Assembly: GCA_013398175.1 (NCBI GenBank)
Contig: VZRZ01006827.1
Span: 2,016,742-2,080,741, forward strand
Direction of reading: 5' to 3'
DNA: 64,000 bases
Source of the DNA: Climacteris rufus
Taxonomy: Eukaryota; Chordata; Aves; Passeriformes; Climacteridae
In this document: piece by piece, positions 1 through 11,100 of the stretch
Layout of the letters: every line of letters starts with the position of its first letter
Numbering within the stretch: the first letter of the stretch is position 1
Position numbers and translations under genes: made by a program
Notes under the pieces: model-generated
Databases searched by the model: none
What the model was told of the DNA's origin: nothing
What the model saw: only the letters and a program-made list of their open reading frames with translations

Positions 1-982
1 CTCAGTGTGGTAACAATGGAGCAACATTAGGCCTGCTTGACTCAACCATTAAGTGTTCGCATTCTGGTGAGATTATTAGAATCAAGAACTTTCCATTGTA
101 TAATATAAAGGAAAATAGTAGTTCGATTAAGACTTCTGGGTTAGTTCTTCAGTATCCTAGTGGAAGGGATCTTGGCACTGGAGCAGGTGTTTTAATCTTT
201 ATGAATTACACCCTGAACAGAATGTATATCACTGAAGCTGCAATTAGATCCCCAAATAGGGGTGCTAATGGTGTACAGCTCTCTGCACATGCATGGATTT
301 TACTCTCTAGGAGAGCACAAGTCTGAGAGGATGTTTTCAGAAACCTTTGTATTTCTAAGAGCTGTATTTAGATGGTAATAAAGCTGCAAGACCAAACCCT
401 CGAAACAGTTTCCTACCTCAGGAAGAGTTGCAGCAAGCATGCCTCCAAATTCAGCTCTGCAAAAAGACTAGTTTCCACCAAACGGTGAACTTTGAACATA
501 AATCCAGAGATTTTTCAGACTCAGCATTTGAAATCTGATTGTCCAAAGACAGGCTTGCTGCCCCAGAATTTTGTACAACTTGGTCCCTCAAATACCCATA
601 CTACCCACAGACAAGTATTTTTTAAAGGATAAACCAAATTAACTATTCTGAATGCATTCTCTGGAAATAGTATTGGTGTTAGCTTTTTTTTGTGGTTGTT
701 GCTTGTCAAGATCTGAGCTATCAGGTTGTCCGTGTGAGATTAGACACATCTAGGCTCCAGTCTGGCACCATAAAAACAACAGTTTTCATACAGCCAATAT
801 TCAGATGACGCCAGCCAGGTTTAGAGATGTGTCATGTCATGCTGGCTGTAAGTGTGCCCTAAGATTCCAGGATTATGAAGGTATTGATGATGATTGTAGG
901 AGAAGAGCTTCTCGTGCTCTGTACAGAGGTAGAAAACCAGAAATTTGAAATACATCTAAAAGAGATGTCCCAAATCTTCTTT
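1..982. other. Unassigned noncoding DNA
   Basis: AT-rich sequence with no repeat family I recognise. One + strand frame is open from the window edge (position 3) to a TGA at 324-326, about 107 codons. It has no convincing donor site, no recognisable domain and ordinary intron-like composition, so I treat it as chance or as the tail of something lying to the left. No promoter, CpG island or RNA gene is visible. Confidence 0.6.
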
Positions 983-1057
983 AGAAGCCTACTTCTTCTA
1001 GCTTCATACTAAACAGCAATAGGCTGTTTAATATGAAACTAGGAAGAGTAGGCTTCT
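983..1057. repeat. 75-nt near-perfect inverted repeat (hairpin)
   Basis: Two 35-nt arms, 983-1017 and 1023-1057, flank a 5-nt loop (AATAG). The arms match at 30 of 35 positions. All five differences are transitions, so an RNA from the + strand would form 30 Watson-Crick pairs, 2 G-U wobbles and 3 C-A mismatches. The outermost 11 bp pair without a break. The transition-only decay suggests an originally perfect palindrome. It could be a small palindromic (MITE-like) transposon relic or a microRNA-like precursor. I do not recognise a known miRNA in either arm, so function is open. Confidence 0.85.
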
Positions 1058-4000
1058 GTATAATTTTTCTGTAGGGTTTATGTCACTAGTGCTGTGAGAT
1101 TATTAAAATAGAGGCCACATCAAAACAGCTTTTTTACCTACATCAGTTTGCTCTTGTTGCAGCTCCCTGCAGTATTGACATTAATTTCTTATTTTATATA
1201 GTGCTTACAGCCTTCAAATATAGAAAAAAAATTATGTCTCCCTTTCTTTTTGGATGAGGAAGTTAATTAACAAAATCACTTGAGAAGAGAAAGACAGGAT
1301 CTCCTCTGAGCCAGTTAGCTGTATGGAAAAGCTGGTGATTAGCTGGCTTGGTGATTAGCTGTTTTGGATCAGTGGGAGATATATTCCCATTTCAGATCAT
1401 TTTCTTTGAAGAAACTGTTTTTCATTAAAATGAAACGTAATACTTTATACATGATGTGTTAGACCACCAGAGACTTTTTCTAAATGGGCTTGGTATTTCT
1501 TGGAGAACCACTCCCTATAAAATGCCAAATAAAATCCAGAGCTTTGAGTAGTCCATTGGTATGTGCTCATGTATCCTGGCAGATGTACAACAACCTCTCT
1601 ACATGCTGTTCATCTATCCCCCAGCCACAATTCAGTTCTTTTCTTGTTTGTGCTCTGTGTCACTGTCTCTCCCACTGTTTTCCCTTGATATGTATTTTTT
1701 TGCCTTTTAACATGTTAATTTGTCTTCACTTTTCCCTTAGCTTTGATTTTCTTTTATTGGATCTTCTTTGTTCTTCATGAAAATAATATCTGTGTTAGGT
1801 TGGTTGCTTGGATTTTGTTGGGTTTTTTTCCTAATTATTCTCCTCTTATTTTGTTTGGGGGTTTTTTTGTTTGTTTTTGGTTTTTTTGGTGGGAGTTGTT
1901 TTTTGGTTTGGGGTTGTTTTAGCCCTCCTATGCTGTGTTCCATCTAGGCAGTGCACTGCTTGGGTTCAGTGCTAGCAAAAGCACTCTTCCAAAGACAGTA
2001 TTTTCTAAGAGCTTGGGTTGCAGTCCCAATATGTGGTGAAGTATGCATAGAAAAACAGAGAACAGGAGGCAATGACAAACAAGTTTAGCAGGACTAAAGG
2101 GCTGGAACCTAAGAGCCAAGTAAAATGTCAGCCTTGTTAGCATGAATACTCTTTTCCTTAATCTAGCGGGAAAATAATATATTCTGTAGTTGTGGAATCT
2201 GAGATCAAAGAACCATAGCAAAGAGAAATTAAGCCAGTGTTACTGGTCTGAGTTGTTTCAACCTCTCTGCGGTTTCATGCAGGCAACACTGCTTTGGTTT
2301 ATGTTTAATGTTTTTGAGGCTATTGCCATAAAAAAAAAAAAATCTTTGTTTTAGATGAGGGGGGAAAAATGAATTAAGTTGAATGCTGCTTTGCCCTCAG
2401 GAGAAGGAAAAATATTACCTCTTCTAATTTCTTATTGTCCTTTGTTCCCATAGAAACATCTGCAGCATTTGATTTTCTAACCTATGTAATTTAAATAAAC
2501 TCTTCCAGACTGGGGTAAATTCCTGATCTCATTTAAATTAAACATAGGGTAGTCAAGTTTCTACCCATAGAGTTATTTTTGTTTTGTATGATGCTGAGTG
2601 TTGCTAATAGTTGTCCTGTTTTATTCTCTGCCTCTTTATGGTGACCACTAGATGAGCTTAAATATAAGAACTTCTTTCTAACTGGTCACACTGAAATTCC
2701 TGTTGAGCCATAGACAGAATTTCCTTATTTTCCTTTATAATGTAGAATTTATGATGGGGATTTCAGAAATGCCTTGGCTAAAGATTGGATAACCTTCTGC
2801 TTCAGCATGCTTCACAAAGTTTACTTAGTTTATGTTTCTAATAATAATGGACTCTGAACTATTCTGATTAATACATTATGGTATAATTCTGATGATACAA
2901 ACAACTTTTGTGAAGCTTCCATCAGTACTCAGTGTCCCACGGTAAAACTGTTACTGCAACTTCTCATTGCACTGTTATCACCTGGAACAGGTCTGCAAAT
3001 AATGTATGCATTCCTACATAAGAAAAATATTATTTTCCTATTTTACCTAAAAACTAACATGACTCAATGGTTTTGAGATTAGTATGTTGTGTTAATGTAC
3101 CACAACCTTTGTGACAAAATTTTGGTCTAAATTATCCAGTTGCTTCCTGCAAAACTCAGTCAACATTCATGTAACTCTTTTTCTGCCGTTTTAATTCTGT
3201 CTCTTATTTTTAGCTTCTATGTCTGATCTTATTTCTTACAATTCTCCATTTTGTTCTGCTGGACCTCCTATCCTTTGACGCTCTTCCAGGCTCTGCTCCA
3301 TTCTCCCTCCAGTGTTTCTCTATCTGCTCCTTCTGTTCTTTACCTGCTTCTCAAGGCTATTTCTGTGTACAGGTGTTCCACTCACACACTCGTGCTTGTT
3401 TTTTGTTTAAAGTTTTGAGCCATGCTTTGTGGTAATTCAACAGTGCCTTTTGTGCAGATCATCATTCTTTGCAACAGCAATAAAAAATTTTAGGAATTGC
3501 TTGTGAAACAATGCAATGGAGGGTTAAAGGTGACATTATAATGCAGAATTGTGATCTCAAATTTCAATATGATAAACTTGTTCTCTTAATTTAAGGTAAA
3601 CTGCTCAAATTGAATTTTAATACATGTTGCTGTGAGGACGGATGATGGGTCTATCCTTGTTCTGATGCTCCTTGTCTGAGATCGATTGCTAAAGGGTATC
3701 ACCTCTGCTTATACGTTGAGAAGGGAGATAGGTTCACGACAGGTACTTCACTCCTAAGAGGGAGAAGAGGGAAAGAAGAGAGATGGATGTGGCACAGAGC
3801 CACTGTTTTGTTTTGGTTTTTTTTGACGTTTTGCATCAGGATCAGGTTGTGATGAAAGAAACTGTATATCTGGGAATTTCTACGTGCTTTCAGCTATCAT
3901 GTAATAGCATGGCAATTACTGCATGGGAACTTGTTCATTGTCAAAAATTCGTCTCACTCAAGATCATACAGAAATATGTCTTGGTTCAACCCAGGACTCT

Positions 4001-5765
4001 TGAAACCTATGCTAGTACCCTCCCCATACCAGCCTAGCCTGTTTTCCCAGAGTTACAGTAAAGGGGAAAAGGAAATTCTAGTACTAGCACATAATACTAA
4101 ATAAGCTGCAATTCAAATGCACAAGGTAAAGAAGAAAAATTTTCATCTGCTAGGTTGTAAAACAGGTAAAAGACCTCAGTGGCATTTTTTAAAAATAAAA
4201 ATTATCATCCTGTTGCAGAATGTAGAGGAATACTTAGGATATTTGCTAAATAGCTTTGATAACATTGCAGGTTGCCATTGCCTCTCTAAAAATTCCAGTT
4301 GTTTGTTTTCCAGGGCATGCCATGACGTCTGCTTAGTTTTTGATGTGCTCTGGTTGCAGTACACTCCAGGCTAAGTAACTTGCAATTGATGTATTTCTCC
4401 TTCCTGTTGTCAAACATATGTCGTCTTTGCTGAATGGAGTCCAGGGGAAAACATGTTCTGAGGCCACTCTGCTAGCATTTTTTGAACTGCTTTTTCAGAA
4501 ACATCTGTAAGCCTGTCAATCAGTTTTAAACCTGGAGTATGGATTTGTGAGTACTTCATTGCTCTCTTGGGTACTAGAACTGCTAGTTTTATTTTACTGA
4601 AAACTATGGGAGGAGGCAGTTTTGAGCATTTAAGGATTATTAAATGCTAAAACTTTGGTTGTCTACGTTTATGCAATACCCAGGAGACTTTAGTAATATG
4701 ATCACATGCAGTGTTTTCCTTGAGTTATCTCTGTTTCTTTTTATTTTCCTTGTGAAGTATTTCATTCTGTCTCATGGTTAGTGTCTACAATCCAAACCAG
4801 GCTCCCAACAAAACCCAAATATTTCTTCACATTTGTATTTTTATTACAATCACCACAACTTCTGCTAATGTCCAGATGGCAAATAATTATTCTTCATTGA
4901 AACTGTGATTCAAGATGATATTATTTCCCTTGCTGGTGTCATCTGTTCTTGTTACTTCATAGATAAGGAGCTGAGGTTTTTGATGTGAAAAGGAGAAATG
5001 CTCATTAGCTTAGGGTTTTGAAGGTGAAACATCAAGGGCATGATTTTTTCATGTCTTTATCGCATTATAGCATTTTATATAATCAAAATAAGGCTTCAGT
5101 GGACACTGACTTCAGCTATGAGTACCATAACTTTGATTCATCAGGTGGTGTCTGCTGGGCACTTGGACAGTGACATATCCCACTAAACTCACTTCTGTGG
5201 CAGCATGGAAATAGAGGTGGGTATGCAATTGCATATCTCAAATTAAAATTCAATTTCTTTGATCCTGAGACCAACCTTTGTCTTCATGCAGTTTCAATTG
5301 GTGTTTCTGTACAGCTTTCCCTGTGCACAGACACTGGACAGAGGCCAGGTGGAGCTGATGCTTATCACAGAAGCGTCCATCCTAAGACCACACTGAGGAT
5401 AAACATTTCTGTGTGTCCTGAAATTAAAACTCACATCAAGTTGCATAAGCACAGAAGTGCTGAACATTTTTCACAGATGCAGCCTTAATCCTGGCACTTC
5501 TTAGACACTTGATACTGCAAATTCAACAGCCTTCTGATATAGTTGTATTATGTGTCAACACTTAAATATTCTAAAACCTATATAAAATCCAGAATTTTCA
5601 TCCTCTAATATTGAGAAAAGTGTTGATTGTATATGTAGGACAGCTATTTGAGAGCTTCAATTTTCTTCTTCCTTGAGCACAGTGAGGGATAGCCCTCAAC
5701 CAGCTTGGTAGCCATGGTTGTCATTCCAGGGCTGGTAGACCAGTAAGAAGAGGGAAGTTTATCTT
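1058..5765. other. Unassigned AT-rich noncoding DNA
   Basis: Intron-like DNA without a recognisable gene or long repeat. It holds a T/G-rich low-complexity run (listed separately), a short imperfect direct repeat near 1333-1361, and a pyrimidine-rich stretch around 3240-3380. The open frames of 62 to 98 codons on both strands lack domains and splice context. I see nothing else. Confidence 0.6.
1801..1920. repeat. T/G-rich low-complexity tract
   Basis: The + strand is almost entirely T and G here, with runs of six to eight T separated by G doublets to quadruplets. This is a simple-sequence tract. It creates a spurious lysine, proline and glutamine-rich frame on the minus strand (1737-1943) that should not be taken for a protein. 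Confidence 0.8.
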
Positions 5766-5768
5766 CTG

Positions 5769-5872
5769 CTACAAAGCTCCCTGCTTATGGCAGTTTAATG
5801 GAACAAAGTGTCCTCTACTGCTACAAAGCTCCCTGCTTATGGCAGTTTAATGGAACAAAGTGTCCTCTACTG
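5769..5872. repeat. Perfect 52-bp tandem duplication
   Basis: The unit at 5769-5820 is repeated immediately at 5821-5872 with no difference that I can see. Three extra bases (CTG) match on the left side and one on the right. Identity over 52 bp means the duplication is recent, or that it is an assembly artefact. It is not linked to a recognised mobile element. The unit is not a multiple of three and no coding role is suggested. Confidence 0.95.
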
Positions 5873-6124
5873 CCACAGATCTTTTTATCTTGGCATTACG
5901 GTAATTCTTCCTTCTTCATGATGTGGTGTGATTGCCAGCTATGGGATCTCAGGAGAGAAAGTCTCTACTCTTCTACCATCACAGTGACTCCCTTGAGCTA
6001 TAAGAAGGGAAAATGCAGGGAAAAAGAGCACATATATTGCTAAGAGAGAAAAACCAAACAATTAGACAGCCTATAACTGTAGGTCATCTTATATTTTTTT
6101 GCAGTAATAAGTATCTCTCATAAT

Positions 6125-6142
6125 TAGATAGATAGATAGATA
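6125..6142. repeat. TAGA tetranucleotide microsatellite
   Basis: Four TAGA units plus a partial unit lie directly beside the 3' terminus of the minus-strand CR1 at 6147. CR1 elements end in short tandem repeats rather than poly(A), and their 3' junctions often carry simple repeats, so the microsatellite may have grown from the insertion junction. That link is inference. Confidence 0.85.
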
Positions 6143-6146
6143 TTCC

Positions 6147-6390
6147 CAGAATCACAGAATCAATTAAGTTGGAAAAGACCTTTGAGGTAATTGAGTCTAA
6201 CCTATGACTGAACACAGCCTCGTCAACCAGACCATGGTACTGAGTGCCACATTCAGTCTTTCCTTAAACACCTTCAGGGATGGTGACTCCACCAGCTCCC
6301 TGGGCAGCCCATTTCAATGACCAATCACTCTATCTGTGAAGAACTTTTTCCTAGTGTTCAACCTAAACCTAAGGTTCCCCCTCTGAATTT
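6147..6390 (-). mobile_element. CR1 LINE 3'-end fragment
   Basis: Read on the minus strand this is the 3' terminal part of an avian CR1 retrotransposon. The plus strand shows the hallmark reverse-complemented tail (CAGAATCACAGAATC) followed by the 'GTTGGAAAAGACC' segment. Further in come the segments on the accessible 'ACTCCACCAGCTCCCTGGGC' block and 'TCTGTGAAGAACTTTTTCC'. It is 5'-truncated, as most CR1 copies are, and the left boundary abuts a TAGA repeat. No intact reverse transcriptase remains. The right limit is approximate because similarity fades near 6385-6390. Confidence 0.93.
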
Positions 6391-8084
6391 CCAACAAAGT
6401 TGCTTTTAAATTTGTCAGAGCAGATTTTCCAAGTCAGAAATGGCATTTTAAATTTTGAGGCATCTGTGTTTGTATGTGCATGGCTAGTGATTTTAGAGCA
6501 TACTCACTGATGTGGTTAATACTTCAAAGCTGCTTTTTAAAATGAAAAAATGATGTTGATTAGCTATTATGTGAGCACAAACCCTAACTTTACAGTTTCA
6601 GTGTTGTAAGTAAATCCAGTTAAATTGTGAAAGTTTCTCATTCCCCCTCATTAACATAGTTTTTAGCAAAAGACTTAATACAAGTAGTAAAATTGCAATT
6701 GATCAAGCCTCCCCACCAAAAAATCTAATATCTCTAAGTGCTGCGAGTAAAGCAACTAATACTTTGCTTATGTGCCCTTGGAAATAGCATGGGCACTGTC
6801 CTGTTTCAGCAGCTTTTCCAGCCTCTGGCCAGTGAGCCAAGGTTACAGGAATGCAGATTTGGAATCAGCAAAGCCTAGTAAATACTAATGGAGTATTGTT
6901 GGCCATGTTGGAGTGTTAGAAGATGTCACAGAGTGACATCCTACAATGCCTGTGGCTTTGTGGTGGTTTGCCACCCCTATTTTGCTGTCCCAGGGCAAGA
7001 ACAAAATTTGCATTTAATGCATAATCCCAGGAAAGGGCCTGACACTGTCTCTCTGTTGGAGTTCAGTATATACCTTACTCTGATTTCAGCTGAAGGAAAA
7101 CCATGAGTTAATTTTTCATGCTTTCCAGTAATTTTTCTTAATTACTTTAGGGATTGATATATATTAGTGGAAATATCATGGGCTTAATATGCTTTGAAGC
7201 CAAAACCAGAGAATTGCAGAACTCGGGAAACAGTACAAAGGATGTTCCTCCAATCATTGTTTATCACTTAAAAGTGTAATTTGAATGCATAGTTTAAATA
7301 TTTTTACATGTAATCACACTTACAATTGTATGCTAAAAATACTAATACTCAGAAGGTGGAGGGAGCCATTTGCATAAATACAAACAAGGAGAGAAAGGTG
7401 GTAGGTTTAGTTACTCTACATGGCAGTTGTAAGGCAGTAAGCACCTAATTCTGTGTCAAGGAAATTAGAGACTTATTGATTTCCTCTAAAGGATATACCA
7501 AAAATGCTCATTTTCCTACACAGACCATTTCCTTTCAGCATAAGCAGGCATGGTTTGTTGATCTAGGACAAACCAGGCTTGTAACCTTCAATGACTAAGC
7601 AAAGGGTAACTTCTCTGTTGAATTTCATGCTTTGTGAAAGTCTGGAGAAATTTTTCCTTGCTCTTCATATGAAAAGCCTGACATACCACTAATATATCCT
7701 GTTAACTGCCAGCTGCAGTTTGATGCAATGTTAATGCTCTGGGCTTAGTACTGCCATTTTGCTGAGCAAGCTCAGACTGCAAGTGCAATAAAATAATTCC
7801 GAGACAGATGCTTTCAAAAAATGGAGTCATGCAAGACACATTGCAGATCTTCTGATCTCGTATCAGTAGGAATTGATATAATTGAAAATCTTTAAAAAGT
7901 GAGAGTGAATCCAGTGCTGCAGTTTGTCAGGAAATCAATTACAAGTGAAAATGCATGCTGGCCATTTTCATTCTTGCAAAAATATTGCCTGGGTCAGGCA
8001 GAAGCTGCTGCTCATCTGTAGTCAACATCATCCCAGTAGTTGAAATTTGCAGCAGACAGTGATACATGTCTGAGTGATTTTAGA

Positions 8085-8118
8085 ATAAACAAACAAAAAA
8101 AAACCCAAAAAAAACCCA
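8085..8118. repeat. A-rich low-complexity tract
   Basis: Runs of A interrupted by single C or CCC triplets. The same flavour recurs at 56990-57040 and 58130-58230. It could be a decayed simple repeat. No mobile element is visible immediately 5' of it. Confidence 0.7.
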
Positions 8119-11100
8119 TTTAAAGCCTAGCTTGGTGCAACCGTTTTGATTGTAGTCACATCTTCCTGGATGGGTATCAGTTTTATAAAGCACGTCATAT
8201 TATTTTGAAAGTTTTAGTAAATGACGCATACAATTAACAGTAGCAGGGAGCAAGTGAGAGCAAATGAGTTTTGTCCCTTTGTCCTGCTTGGCACATTTAG
8301 TGCACCTGAGTTTCTGTCTTTTGCTCAATTTGTCTCCTTCATACAAAGACAGTAAGTATTTGAGACGAGATATTTGGGTTTTTTTAAAGCATGTGATGAC
8401 TAGCACCTGAGATTGTGGGATCCTGAATCCTGTTGGAAACCAAATAAATTTTTGTGCCCTGTGCAGATTTCTAGGCTCCTAACATTCTTTAGTCTATTTT
8501 GGGTGATGTCAAAGTCCCGACAGAGAAATCTCCCTTCTTTATTGAAAGTCCCATATAATACTGAGGTCAGCACAGCAGCCTGTGCAGTGGGGATAGGGAC
8601 TGAGCTGCTCTGTGTCTGGTTTGGGCAGTGAATGGTTACCTTGACTAGAAATTTTTTGTGGAGCTGAGACATGAGAGATCTCCTTATTTCTATGTGTTTT
8701 TTTGACTAATTCTAATTTCTGGTGTTTGAAGAGGAATGATGCTGCTAATGCAGCAGAAGTGAATGGCAGTAACAAGTGGAAGTGTGAATGATGAGGACTA
8801 GCAGGGTCAAGAGTTTTCTCAGCACAGTTTGCAGTTTACGAGCAGCACAGGTGTATGGAACTTGAAACTGGATCTTACTCAGGACGTTCAAGAAATCAGG
8901 TACATGAAAAGCAGGCAGAGTTGGTTTTTTAAAAATTTCTCTCGCCCACACTGTAAGGGTCACTAAGTGATGTTAATTAGCGCTTATTCATGATGATGAT
9001 TTAGTTTCACTCCATACATGATCCAGCCTCCTGGAATCTCTGGTACTCCTCCTGCTTTACGGAGCAACACAGCTTCCTGGGACAGCCCCAGAGGCAGGAC
9101 ACCTTCTGATCCATACAAGCATAGTCTTCATGGAGCAGCTACCTGCTGTAGGGACAGCACATAAGTCTATAAATATCAGTATGGTGTCATTTGATGTTTA
9201 AATATGCTTTTACATTCCTCAGGGTTAAAAAATAAATTAAAAGGTGAGGGGGGAGGTTTTTTCCTCCTTCTTTTCCCTTTAGAAAGAAACATGTTTTGTT
9301 TTAAAGGGGAATTGAAGGTAGAGAATAATGATCTAGGGTAGGAAGTATATTTTAGATACAGCATTTGCACAGAAAAATTGCAGAAGTGTGAATGAGAATA
9401 GGATATAACTTAATGAAACTCTTCGCTGCTTTAAAGCTCTAACTTGTCCTTGATGTACACTTTTCTCATACCATACTCAAGGCAGCACAGAGAAAAAACT
9501 AGGTAATTACAGAGAAATAAATGGTCTCAATCTTCATGTTGTAATCAAAGAAGATCCATGGATTTTATGGGCCCTAATTCTACACTGAGTATGAAGGCTA
9601 AATTGCTAGAAATTAATAATTCCTTGCTTAAAGTTTATTGAATGATCAACTAAGAAAAGGCAAAAATAAATATAATTTGACTTCAGTAGTATTATTTCAG
9701 GATCATTGGATAGAAATAGCCATGAATTAATTAATATTTTAATTTGACAATTAATTTTTATTGTGAGGCATTCACTTGCAGACCGAAAGAGCTCCTTTAT
9801 TCTAGCTAGGAGAATCACTGGACGTAAAGACCTTGACAATTTTGTCATTGCAAACAACATTGCTAACTGTATTGTGCTGTCCTCTGTGTCATGGTGTACA
9901 GCCTATGCTATGATTTTTGATGGAAGCAATTAATCTGTTTTCTCTGGGCTAAAACCTGCATGCTTCCAGATTCCTAAAGAAAACTAACCTTAAAAGTTCT
10001 TATCCAGTCCTAGCCCTTGGGCACTTTCCCAGCTAAAAGGGACACAACTTCAGTGGGCTTAAGTCAAATGCTTCTACTGCAGAAACCTCAGGCATGACAG
10101 TTTATGTTCTGAGATGATCTGAGTTGGCCCATGGTTGGTTGTTTTGCCGTTTCCAGATACTAACATGGGGCAATGCTTAATTCAGGATTGAAGTGTAGAG
10201 TGTTTCTTGCCATGGTTACATCTGTGAGCTTGCAACAGTGGGGTTTTTGAGGAGCCTTTGTGAGGAAATTGGAAGGAAACAAAAGGGATTATTCTACTGC
10301 ATCGTGAAACTGAGAAGAAGGATGTCCATCTCTAGAGCTATTGATGCTTACCAGGGCTGGCTGGGACAGTCTTAATATTTGCTGATAGCCCACAGTTGTA
10401 CCTACCTTAGCATGAGCAAAAGCACTATTCAAACTGGACAGGCTCAGTGAAGATTTGATCCTCTGTAAACCTGCACAGAACTCTTAGGTTCAACTTGCAC
10501 AGAATTAATTTGAACATAATTTAAGTACTATCATAAGGAAGCTAAGCTCTTTTTGAAACTTTTTTTCCCCCCTAGCCATTTTTAACATTGTCCTAAACAA
10601 GGTTTGGGTTGTATCTCTGTTTATTTAGTGCTTTCATTTTTATACTGCTGCGAAAATAAATACATAGGGGCAAACCTGATGCTAAAAAATTGTGGTAAAG
10701 CTAATAAATAGAAAACATTTTCTTTCCGTAAACATCTTATAGTATCTGAAAAGAACTTACACATTTTTATATCTCTGTTATTGGGAGTGAATTAACTAAA
10801 ATAAGGAGAAAAATGGAAGACAATGATACAGTTTTTAAAAATACTGCAGTTCCCACACTGTGACCTTTTCACAATCATAACAAGATGGCATAAGAAAAAA
10901 AATGTGAGTGCTATTTTCAAGACAAAGGTCTTACAAATTATTTAAGTGAATGTTCTTGAAAAACTAGATGGAGTTGTAGTTCTCTACCTTTCCACAGAGC
11001 ACTTCTGATAAAAACTACCTTTTTCAGACTTCTCTCTGACTCTAAGAAATAATTTGGAATGATAATTTTAAAACAAAATTCACGTGTTTGTGATGCTGGT

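Noticed and set aside
3..326. 107-codon frame at the window start as a partial exon
   Set aside because: No donor site follows in the frame and composition is like the surrounding intron. The left edge is not visible.
1737..1943. Lys/Pro/Gln-rich minus-strand frame
   Set aside because: Produced by the T/G low-complexity tract.
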